Positions 1-7,577 of a stretch of 10,299 nt of DNA are shown here, one piece after another (position 1 is the first letter of the stretch; each line of letters opens with the position of its first letter). Origin of the DNA: Cyclostephanos tholiformis. Its lineage: Eukaryota > Bacillariophyta > Thalassiosirophyceae > Thalassiosirales > Thalassiosiraceae. The position numbers and the translations under genes are program-made. The stretch covers positions 1 through 10,299 of the forward strand of contig JALLPB010001370.1 of NCBI GenBank assembly GCA_036939975.1. The letters run 5' to 3'. The notes under the pieces are model-generated. The model made no database searches and had not been told where the DNA came from. It worked only from the letters and a program-made list of their open reading frames with translations.

Positions 1-614
1 ACTTTGAGACTCTACGAATTACAAGCGCCCTATTCGAGACATAGGAGATGATCTCGTTATTATTCCCTCAACCTCATTTTTTGTCTATCCCAAAGACATC
101 ACAACTTAAGTCATTAGGGATAATCGTGCTCGAGGAATTCCCTTGACATTATATTCGGTGTGTTCTCTCTATATGCCAAAAAACTCCTTCAGGATATATT
201 ATTATGCCTAAAAACTCCGCTTGAAATGGGATTGGTACGAGACAACATGCCTACGAGACTCGCTTCCCAAAGCAAATCCTTTTAGCTAGAAACCCTTAGC
301 TACCCTTAGGGCTAATGTGTAGTTCACACAGCTGAAAGTAGGTAAATGTACGAGAGAACTGGTGGGGCACAATAGTGGGTGCGATTCCATTAAGTTCAAT
401 CTCAAGAAAAGCCCTAGAAACCCAGTTGGGTTAGGGTTAGCTCCCACAACTCTTAATACAGCGGTATGGTGATGTCCTCTGAAAAAATTGGTCGTTATCA
501 CAACATTATTGATCATTACCGAGGGTATTTATTATTGTTATGGAAACTATGAACGAACAACTCCTCAATCTTTTGTGTCAGAAATAAGCTATTGTAAATA
601 CACAAAGTAATGAT
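1..614. other. Upstream region without a recognisable gene
   Basis: No reading frame here has a credible start, a domain or a splice pattern. A 76-codon minus-strand frame at 286-516 has no recognisable motif and is treated as chance. The stretch is AT-rich and presumably contains the promoter and 5' UTR of the HMG-box gene that starts at 615. Short TTAGGG-like words occur at 290-313 and 428-440 and are described separately. No tRNA or other RNA gene was seen. Confidence 0.5.
428..440. promoter_or_regulatory. Telomere-like / telo-box word GGGTTAGGGTTAG
   Basis: Two consecutive TTAGGG units occur about 180 bases before the HMG-box start codon. A related pair of words, ACCCTTAG and CCCTTAGGG, occurs at about 292-310. 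In plants, AAACCCTA (the telo-box) is a promoter element. A regulatory role here is only an inference, and two units can occur by chance. Confidence 0.2.
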
Positions 615-2095
615 ATGAACTCTTCTTCTCCTCTCAACAAGCATGTCGGGCAGCCACTTAATGTCTACAACATTTACTTCATATTGGAACGGCGACGGTT
701 AATCCAAGAGAAGGAAGGATCAGGCTTAACAGCAGCCGTTCATCAGCACCAAGAGGTGCCACTCGACCTCGCCGGATATGACTTCCTTAGTCTTCCAGAT
801 TTACCACCCCGGTTCCAGAAATTGCAATTGCCACACGGATGGTTTGTTCCAAGAAAGAACTCCAAACGAAAACATGTGAGGTCACATGGCTGTAAGTTGC
901 TAATATTGATGCCACAATTGTTTGTTCTGGTCCCAATGAATGCAACGACCTGAAAGCATTTTCGTCCTTTACTTCATGGTATACAGTGACATCATTTGCT
1001 GAGCTTGCGCAGAGTGTGGCTATAAGTTGGAAGAGTATTGATAGCGAAACAAAAGATTACTGCTTAACGGTTGCGTCCATTCTTAAGAAGAGGCACACCG
1101 ATCTGTCCAAAGTAGTGGGGATAGACTACCTCTCTAAGGGTGAACCAATCAGCTCAGGACCAACGAAAGAGACTAAGCCACATAGTGCCGTCAACATTAC
1201 GAAGGATTCTGAACCGACCAAAGTTGAAGAGTTATGGTGCGTTCCTTCAATGGGGCATGAATGCGTCAAAATGGTTCAAACAATGACACCTCTCATTCGA
1301 CATGGGGTTCAAAAGGCGTCGGTCCTTCCTACAATGGGACATGACTCTGTGGAGATGCTCCAACAGATGCTACCTGGTCGCTATCAGGACGGGGGAGGAA
1401 AGACATCATTGCCAATCATGAGAGGAGGTAATGGTTGCAACGAGCTCGAATTTCCCATCATTACGAATGTCAACCGAAGGGCTACGATTTCAAACATGAT
1501 GGTAGGATTTGGTTCGTTGAAAGAACAACCAATCTTTCAGGTGGATGCGCCGAGGCATGACGAAAATGGTTTCTTTGGAGAGCACATTCGGTCTTCAGCG
1601 CCTGAATTTCTTAATAATACTCAAAATAGGCAGCTCGAGACGATACAGGGGGTCCGAAAGGCATTCGAGATGCACGAACAGAGTCTCATTCGGCACAGGG
1701 GAGGAAAGATATCGAAGCCAATTATGAGAGGAGGTCATGGTAACAATGAACTCGAATTGCCCTTAATGAATGACAACCGAAGGGCTACAATGTCAGACAT
1801 GATGGTAGGATTTGGTTCTTTTGAAGAACAACCAATCGTTCAGGTGGATGCGCTGAGGCATGAAAAAAGTAGTTTCTTTCTAGAGCACAGACGGTCTTCA
1901 GCGCCTAAATTTCAACAAATTACCCAAGAAGAGCAGCTCGCGGCGAGATACAAGGCTCAAGAGTTGGACATCGCTGATTCCGACGTCATTGGTATGTGGC
2001 TGTCAAGTAAGGTTCACGAGGAAGACGAGAATTTACACACCTTAGACAAACGTTTGATAAGTGGCTCATATGCCCGCTCTGGTGAGGAAAGTTAG
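615..2095 (+). CDS. HMG-box protein with internal C-terminal duplication, two exons (615-891, 987-2095)
   Basis: Joining 615-891 to 987-2095 gives a 461-residue protein. An in-frame TAA at 585-587 lies upstream of the ATG. Residues about 13-130 form a divergent HMG box, a DNA-bending fold typical of nuclear chromatin proteins and transcription factors. Helix 1 is PLNVYNIYFILERRRLI (14-30). A long loop of about 60 residues with a basic patch (KRKH, 84-87) follows. Helix 2 (SFAELAQSVAISWKSID, 95-111) and helix 3 (ETKDYCLTVASILKKRH) complete the box only after splicing. This extended helix 1-2 loop matches my recollection of diatom HMG proteins. The rest of the protein is not a known domain. It has a short repeat with MGHE/MGHD (178-192 and 206-220) and a larger duplication (about 228-310 and 330-411) bearing RRAT and RSSAP motifs. 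The DNA target is unknown. The box call is fairly sure; the function of the tail is not known. Confidence 0.82.
892..986 (+). other. Spliceosomal intron in the HMG box (95 bp)
   Basis: The donor is GTAAGT at 892-897 and the acceptor is TACAG ending at 986. Splicing joins GGC-T to TG-ACA and restores HG-L-TSFAELAQ, linking helix 1 and its loop to helices 2 and 3. The intron length is not a multiple of three and the flanking exons are in different frames. Retention would run into the TGA at 951-953 and give a 112-residue protein lacking two of the three HMG helices. Confidence 0.85.
1391..1639 (+). repeat. Copy 1 of the HMG-protein C-terminal duplication
   Basis: It codes for about 83 residues starting GGGKTSLPIMRGG, with NRRAT, MMVGFGS, EQPIFQVDA and RSSAPEF in order. 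It pairs with the copy at 1697-1942. Similarity is strong at the nucleotide as well as the protein level, which suggests a fairly recent in-frame duplication. Confidence 0.85.
1697..1942 (+). repeat. Copy 2 of the HMG-protein C-terminal duplication
   Basis: It codes for RGGKISKPIMRGG, NRRAT, MMVGFGS, EQPIVQVDA and RRSSAPKF in the same order as copy 1, offset by 101 residues. RRAT and RRSS fit the basophilic-kinase pattern R-R-x-S/T. Phosphorylation is an inference. Confidence 0.85.
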
Positions 2096-2424
2096 AACAT
2101 GTACTGACTGCGATGTTCCAGCGTAATACATACATAAAATAAAAAAGGTTGTTTCTCTCATGGGCTAGTTGGACGAGGATGCTGGGACGATGAGGGGCCT
2201 AATGGAGACGCGAAAATGAATGCTGTAAAAGCGTGCTGCCCTGCAGAATGCGGCTCAAGACAGAACCGAATGGCCTTATACCATATTATGCATATCTTAT
2301 TCTTCATAGGAATATGCAATTGAGCTCCATCAATCAGACGGACAATTTGGTTCATATATACACTAGACGGGGTCGGTATTTTCTCAAAGGTCGGGAAGGG
2401 AGACATTGATCGTCAATCGTCTTC

Positions 2425-2684
2425 CTTCGACGACAACTTGATTGGAGAGCTTATACAGCGTTCGCCGCTTTCCGACGGTTGGCGACTGCTTGAAATTTGC
2501 AGCCAACCCGCGTCCTTGACGTGCGTTGGAAAAAGGAACGAGACGAAAAAGCTTTCTTCGACGACAACTTGATTGGAAAGCTTTCAGAGCATTCGCCGCT
2601 TTCATCGACTGTTCGCAACTTGTTGAAATTTGCTGCCAAACCGCGTCCTTGTGTGCGTTGGAACAAGGAACGAGATGAATAAGC
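2425..2684. repeat. 131-bp tandem duplication, two units
   Basis: Unit 1 starts at 2425 and unit 2 at 2556. Both begin CTTCGACGACAACTTGATTG and share TTCGCCGCTTTC, TGAAATTTGC, CCGCGTCCTTG, TGCGTTGGAA and AAGGAACGAGA in the same order. In the plus frame both units begin FDDNLIG, but small indels put the rest of unit 1 in another frame, so a continuous coding repeat is not maintained. It may be a remnant of a gene or of a repeat family. Confidence 0.75.
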
Positions 2685-3178
2685 ACCGGATCCTTCTCTT
2701 TTCATTACACAAAAACAAGATATTTTACGACGAAAAATTGGGCCCGTCTCAACAAGTTTACCGCTCCTGCCCTTTTTGTAATGGTATCTACGCCCTGCTG
2801 TTTTGCTCTTTATGGTTTCAACACCATTTGTGCTCTTTTGCTCCATTTCACCATTCCACCTCAAATCATGAGGTTTAGAAGCCAGCACGAACAAAGTTTT
2901 GGTAAAATTAACCCGTAACGGTTTTGAATTTTTCCCTGTGGTATTCTATCCCGAAAATTGTGCTTACAAATGGAGCTATCTAGTAGGCGGATTAACAAAT
3001 ACTGCTATCACTATCACTGTCCTTGCGCTACGTCAAATGAAATCCTGTACTTAAATTCCATACAAGAAAATGGATGCGTATTCATAAACGCAGTGCAAAT
3101 GCTAAATCTGTTTTAGCCATGCCCTGCTTTTTCTTTTTCCTACTCCTTTGGGCTACGAAAGTTTCTTCCGTTTGGGTC

Positions 3179-3241
3179 AATTCACCCTGACGGCCGACTG
3201 ATCAATCGGCCCGCGAATTATTTCGTCATGAGGGGTGAATT
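3179..3241. repeat. Nested inverted repeat (possible hairpin)
   Basis: The outer arms are AATTCACCC (3179-3187) and GGGTGAATT (3233-3241), a perfect 9-bp match. The inner arms are GGCCGA (3192-3197) and TCGGCC (3206-3211), a perfect 6-bp match with an 8-base loop containing TGATCA. A further 13-base palindrome, TTCGTAGTACGAA, lies just downstream at 3249-3261. No function is recognised. Confidence 0.45.
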
Positions 3242-3720
3242 TCAGCGTTTCGTAGTACGAACAGATACAGGGCACTTACTTTCTTTTACTCGTCGTCATG
3301 TGTAGTCCATCCCACACATCAGTCGGTCCGGTCAGCGTCGTTCTGGTCATTTTCCTTTATCTTGTTCCGTTCGTTGCGCTCTTTTCCATCGCCTTCGTGA
3401 TATTTCATTCTCGGATAGATTTCACTTGCCTGATCTCAATCATACGAATTCAAATAATGTCACCGTTTGTGTTTCATCTTGAGGGGTTCGCAGTTGATTG
3501 AGTAAAGGGCGGTAAGCATCGGTTTGATATGATGTAAGAAAACCAATGAAAAAAATCTATACCTTACATTCGAAGTACCTACTTTCTATCACCCACAGCA
3601 AACAAAAGTGACGGCATACTCGATTGCATAGCGCAGAAGGAAGGAAAAGACCGCCATCGTCATTGCTACCGGTTTCTCGTCCTTCCCGTCGTTGGCGCTT
3701 CGCCAACCGTGGACGTCCCA

Positions 3721-5247
3721 TCATCTGTCCTTCTTCCTCCCCGTTCGGGCCAATCCTCCGCCCACAACCCAGCTCCTCATCCTTACCCAAGCCCCCCCCA
3801 TCGCATCTCTACGGGCACCATCGTCCCCTCCGTCCGCATCATCGCGACGATTGTCCCGTCGGGAGGATTGGGATCCGCCCCCCCTATTGCGCGCGCGACT
3901 CTTGAGCACGGTCGTGCCGTCGTATCCCCCGCTCCCACCCATCCCCCCCGAGGCGCGGAGGCCGTTGTGCATCGGCAGCACCGCCCCGTCGTAAACGTCG
4001 TCGTATTCGTATTCGTATTCGTATCCGTACCCCCCCGACGACGATCGATGATCCCCGCCATCATCCGGTATGTCGTCGTAGTGGTGCCGTCGACGGAATC
4101 GGTGGTACGCGCTCGTCATCACCCTCCTGGCGTGACATGCCCGACCGAACACGGCCGGGAACGATAGCTCGAGGTTGCGAGATGCGCGTGCCCGGGGGTA
4201 AGCGAGGCACATCGACGTGACGAGGAAGTACGCCGCGGCCGCCGATAGGGCGTTCGACGTTTCCCTCCGCAATCCCGCATGCGACGACGACGTCATCGGC
4301 GCGCCGTCGTCCAACGACGAATGGAGCGACGATCGCACGGACACGCCCCGTAGGAGGAGCGGCTGCGTTTCCATGAGAATGGCGATGAATATCAGGAAGA
4401 CCGTGCCGACGAGGCTAAATCCCGCGCACAGGTTCGCGAGGAAGGACGGGTCCATGAACCCGCCGCCGCCGCCGCCAACGCCGTCTCCATCCACGTCTCC
4501 GCGCCCCCTCGGGCCGATATTGCCCCCCCTCCCCCCCCCCGATATTCCCCCATACCTCGATCGTCTCCCCTCCAACAGGTACCTGCGATAGCAAGCGTCG
4601 TTGATTAGGAAGTCGGAGAGCTTTTGGGGGGGGGGACACGTCTCGTCGTCATCCTCATCGTCGTCGTCATCATCGTCGTCCTCATCGTCCCCCCCACCGT
4701 CTCGACGTCTCCCCCCCACCGCCGTCCGGACGGGGCGGCGGGGGCGATTGTTCCCCCCCGTCGCCCCCGATATTCGTCGTTCGTCGTTCTCGTCGTTCTC
4801 GCCATCGTCGTCGTCGTTCATCGAGCAGTCGTAATCACGATCGTCGTCGTCGTCGTCGTCGCGTCCTCCCTCGACCTTGTACGACTTCCCATCGTCCCGA
4901 TGTCGGATGCGACCGCGACGACGCGCTCCGGGGGGGGGGGGAGCGATGACGATGGTCGTATTTGTAGTCGTCGTTCGGGGAGGAGGAAGAGTGGTAGTAG
5001 TAGTAGTAGTAGTAGTAATAGTAGTAGTAGTAGTAGGAGGAGGAGGAGCGGGAAGACGACGATGATGATATTGGCCGGCGGCGGCGGCGTGGGAAGAAGC
5101 GATCGCCGAGGGGGTGGAGGACGGCGCCGACGCGACTACGCCGGCGCCGGCGCCGACGACGCTCCCCCGTCCCATCGCCGCGCTCGTGGTTGTCGACGTC
5201 GACGGACGCCGCCTACGGGAGTGACTGGCGTCGCCTGGCATTCTCAT
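3721..5247 (-). CDS. Low-complexity protein with two membrane segments, family not recognised
   Basis: This is a single open frame of 508 residues with an in-frame TAA shortly upstream of the ATG, so the start is reasonable and no intron is needed. Residues 1-120 are rich in Thr, Pro and Arg (poly-Thr about 72-86). Residues 129-202 hold several Asp runs. A more ordinary segment, QKLSDFLINDACYRRYLLEG, follows at 208-227, then a Gly-rich linker. MDPSFLANLCAGFSLVG opens a strongly hydrophobic segment (about 269-292), and a second one lies at about 333-351 (ALSAAAAYFLVTSMCLAYP). The C-terminal tail is Arg/Gly/Asp-rich with an EYEYEYDD tract. The structure suggests a small integral membrane core carried between long disordered acidic and basic arms. 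Frames on the opposite strand here look like shadows of its Asp and Thr codons. No function is proposed; coding status is likely because of the clean membrane segments. Confidence 0.62.
   Translation of the reverse strand: MRMPGDASHSRRRRPSTSTTTSAAMGRGSVVGAGAGVVASAPSSTPSAIASSHAAAAGQYHHRRLPAPPPPTTTTTITTTTTTTTTLPPPRTTTTNTTIVIAPPPPGARRRGRIRHRDDGKSYKVEGGRDDDDDDDRDYDCSMNDDDDGENDENDERRISGATGGNNRPRRPVRTAVGGRRRDGGGDDEDDDDDDDDEDDDETCPPPQKLSDFLINDACYRRYLLEGRRSRYGGISGGGRGGNIGPRGRGDVDGDGVGGGGGGFMDPSFLANLCAGFSLVGTVFLIFIAILMETQPLLLRGVSVRSSLHSSLDDGAPMTSSSHAGLRRETSNALSAAAAYFLVTSMCLAYPRARASRNLELSFPAVFGRACHARRVMTSAYHRFRRRHHYDDIPDDGGDHRSSSGGYGYEYEYEYDDVYDGAVLPMHNGLRASGGMGGSGGYDGTTVLKSRARNRGGGSQSSRRDNRRDDADGGDDGARRDAMGGAWVRMRSWVVGGGLARTGRKKDR
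4843..4861. repeat. GTC/GAC trinucleotide tract
   Basis: An uninterrupted (CGT)n run encodes an Asp run on the minus strand. Interrupted tracts of the same type lie at about 4637-4690. They contribute the acidic segments of the two-membrane-segment protein. Confidence 0.8.
4993..5036. repeat. GTA/TAC trinucleotide microsatellite
   Basis: A run of (GTA)n, interrupted once by an A, encodes the poly-Thr tract with a single Ile in the minus-strand protein. The codon bias (ACT) differs from the surrounding GC-rich codons, as expected for slippage growth. Confidence 0.8.
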
Positions 5248-5404
5248 ATTATTGTTATTCTTGGGGGGGTTCGTTTTTGATCCTTAGCAAATAATAATAA
5301 TATTACTATCCTATCCTAACGTATCTCTATGCTCTTATGTATGGTGACCTTTGGTTTGACCAACAAGGAGATAGTAATGTATTTTATTAATTAGGTAGAA
5401 CTTG
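5248..5404. promoter_or_regulatory. Compact divergent intergenic region (bidirectional promoter)
   Basis: The 157 bases between two divergently oriented start codons are AT-rich (AATAATAATAATATTACTATCC at about 5289-5310, TTTTATTAATTAG at about 5382-5395), unlike the GC-rich coding DNA on both sides. The region must hold the 5' UTRs and core promoters of both genes. No specific factor site is recognised. Shared control is an inference from geometry. Confidence 0.5.
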
Positions 5405-5883
5405 ATGAGGTTCGCAACACTACTATCACCACCCTGGATGTTGATAATATTATCACTATTCCGCCCGCCGCATCCGTCGACCGCCCTAAGCATCACTCGC
5501 AGTTTAATCCCGAGGTGTCGTTCCCCTCGAGGCGATGACCGAATAATCACCCGACGAACCACAACGCTCCCCACCGCCGCCGCCTCCGCCGTCATGCCAC
5601 CTTCGTCATCGTCGGGGGGAGGAGGTGCCCGTCGTGCGCACGTGGGGTCATCCCCGTCGACCGAGGTCGCGAACGAGCACTGCGCCGGCCGTCCTCACTC
5701 CCGCGTGGGACTACGACGGCGCAACGAGGGAGGAGAGACGACGACGGACGACGACGACGACGCCGCCGTCGACGTTCCGATAACCGGCGACGTCGGCTCA
5801 TTGGAGAGGCTGTGCTCCGTGACCGTGCGCGCATGCGAGCTAATGCGGCCGCTGATATGCGCGATATACGACGAGCTCCAAGT

Positions 5884-5915
<32 letters not shown>

Positions 5916-7297
5916 GCGTCGGCGGAGGGAGCGACTCATCGTCCGGGGTCGGGAGCGACGCGGCTGTCATCGTCAGCAGGGCGAAGGAGGACGATTCGGC
6001 ATTCACGATCGCCGACGGATTGGTCCAGAGGCTGCTAGTGGAGGTCCTGTACTCGCGCTTGCCATTCCGCGACGTGGTGGGGGAAGAGGACGAGGGGGGG
6101 GGGAGGAAGGACGACTATGGCCGTGCCGATGGCTCCGCCGCCGCCATTGTAGACGACGACTGGTCGCTGGTTCAGGGTTTGACGGTACCGAGCGACCTCA
6201 TGCCGTTGGTCGAGTCGACGAGATCGTGGATGCGATCCCTCGCCGAGGAAAACCTACTCCCGCCCCCGCCATCTTCCGACGACGACGACGACGAGCGAGG
6301 CACTCCTCGGTATTATCGCGACGTTACGGTCTTCATCGATCCCATCGACGGTACGCGCGAATTCTCGACCGGCATGGGCGATCAGTGCTCGGTGTGCGTC
6401 GGATTCGCGAACGGTCAAGGCAGGGCCATCGCCGGGGTGGTATATCGACCTATACCGTCGTCGTCATCGGGGGGGGGAGTGGGACGTCGTCCGACGTGGG
6501 CGGCGGGCGCGAGGTCGGAGGGGTATGCCGCTTGCGACTTCGGTCGAACGGGTGGTGGGGACATGATGGGATCGTCCCTGTCGTCATCGTCATCGTCGGA
6601 CGTTATCGACGACGGGAGGGATCACGGCATCGATGCGGACGGGACGACGACGGCGACGCGGGCGGGCGAGATTAGGACGATGGTCGCCGGCGGGGGCCTA
6701 CTCACGACCAACGGTCCGATCTCCCCCTTCGTGGGATCGCTAATCGATATCCTCGGGGTCGAGCGGGTGAGGTCGGGAGGCGCCGGCAACAAGATGATGA
6801 TGCTCCTGGAACGTAGCATATACGGTCCCAACCACGGGGGGGGAGGAGGAGAATGTGATGGCACCATGCTATACATCCAAGATCGCGGGGTGTCGAGGTG
6901 GGATACGTGCGCCGCCGAGGGCGTGCTCGAGGCGTACGGCGGACGATTGACGAAGCTTACGCCGTACCTCGCCGGAGAAGCATCGATGGGGGGGGGGGGG
7001 AATGACGATGAACACGACGGTGGAGAATCCTACTACACGTATCTTGCCGGACCGACGAATCGAGATTTCGTCCCCGGTCTCGCGTTCTTGACTAAGAACA
7101 ATCGACGACAAAAGACGAAGGGGGACGATGTCCGTTTCGGTGACCGAAGGGCACTTGATGTCGACGACGTGAAGGCGTACTCGAATTTATGCGGATTCGT
7201 TGCCCTTGGAAGGGAATGGAATACGGTCGAGGGGAGGGGGCATATTAAGGAGGCGATACAGGGAGCTGCCAGGCTGAATCCCCCTTCGTTTAACTAA
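5405..7297 (+). CDS. 3'(2'),5'-bisphosphate nucleotidase-like phosphatase (inositol monophosphatase fold)
   Basis: The product has 630 residues from the ATG at 5405; an in-frame TAG at 5396-5398 lies upstream. The Mg-dependent, lithium-sensitive phosphatase signature is complete: GEED (226-229), DPIDGT (312-317), GGAGNK (458-463) and WDTCA followed by AYGG (499-513). GGAGNK with WDTCA is typical of the BPNT1/SAL1 branch, which hydrolyses 3'-phosphoadenosine 5'-phosphate to AMP and phosphate in sulfur metabolism, rather than of inositol monophosphatases proper. Family members are about 300-350 residues, so this one is much enlarged by poly-Ser (about 161-171), Asp, Gly and Ser insertions and by an N-terminal extension. 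The first 30 residues have a hydrophobic core (WMLIILSLF) and an STALS site followed by an Arg/Ser/Thr-rich stretch, resembling a signal peptide with possible plastid transit peptide. It is transcribed divergently from the two-membrane-segment gene. Fold is nearly certain; substrate and location are inferred. Confidence 0.85.
5884..5914. repeat. (GTC)10 microsatellite in the phosphatase gene
   Basis: Ten uninterrupted GTC units, read as TCG, give the poly-Ser run between the N-terminal extension and the catalytic core. This is a likely site of length variation between alleles. Confidence 0.85.
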
Positions 7298-7514
7298 AAA
7301 TTGCTTTGCTATGTCGTCCCTCAACTCAATATCATAACAAGACTGGAGCGTATAACAGTATTGGAGATTCCGCCTCAGAGACCTCAATCGTTAGGGACTG
7401 TTCTGTCGCCCTCAACGTAAGTTGGCAATTTCCTTATCAGAGATTTTGAGGTATGATGATGATATTTGCACACACATACTCTGAACTTGTGTGCAATATT
7501 CCTAATTGAACCTA
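7298..7514. other. Intergenic stretch downstream of the phosphatase
   Basis: AT-rich sequence follows the TAA at 7295-7297 and probably contains the 3' UTR. Weak similarity to the far side of the FG-GAP inverted repeat (8391-8440) may extend into the right part. No gene is supported. Confidence 0.4.
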
Positions 7515-7577
7515 AGGTACCATCTCGAGAAGGGGCGCTCCCGAAGAACAAAATAACACGCTTCCTTTTCGCCAACA

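Larger units (their letters stand above)
2096..3720. other. Gene-poor interval between the HMG gene and the two-TM gene
   Basis: No reading frame here shows a recognisable domain, and several overlapping minus-strand frames at 2158-2894 are open mainly because of a tandem repeat. An AT-rich stretch at about 2130-2150 just after the HMG stop may contain its polyadenylation region. A 67-codon plus-strand frame at 3298-3501 has a hydrophobic centre but no other support. The 3' UTR of the minus-strand gene ending at 3721 should fall at the right edge. The two structured elements inside are listed separately. Confidence 0.5.

Noticed and set aside
286..516. 76-residue minus-strand frame
   Set aside because: No domain, no compositional support and no sensible neighbour relation. 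It probably lies in the HMG promoter region.
2158..2406. 82-residue minus-strand frame, considered as a transposase remnant
   Set aside because: A stretch such as LIDGAQLHIPMKNK looked suggestive, but no catalytic motif or terminal repeats could be identified.
2384..2894. 100- and 147-residue minus-strand frames with internal repeats
   Set aside because: Their repetition comes from the 131-bp tandem duplication, and the two frames overlap each other out of phase. No domain is seen.
3298..3501. 67-residue plus-strand frame with a hydrophobic centre
   Set aside because: It could encode a small membrane protein, but pyrimidine-rich DNA gives such frames by chance and there is no start context, homolog or splice evidence that I can see.
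4600..5040. Trinucleotide arrays as a CRISPR or tandem functional repeat
   Set aside because: They are simple microsatellites without spacers and are explained by poly-Asp and poly-Thr coding.
3624..5280. Plus-strand frames opposite the 508-residue gene (including a 218- and a 152-residue frame)
   Set aside because: They are made of Ser, Val, Arg and Pro runs that mirror Asp, Thr and Gly codons of the minus-strand gene. They lack ordinary globular or membrane segments of their own.
5402..5404. TTG as start codon of the phosphatase
   Set aside because: The next codon, ATG at 5405, is the normal eukaryotic start and an in-frame TAG lies just upstream at 5396-5398.
5812..6675. 287-residue plus-strand frame inside the phosphatase gene
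   Set aside because: It is an Arg/Gly-rich shadow of the phosphatase frame, which alone carries the complete catalytic signature.
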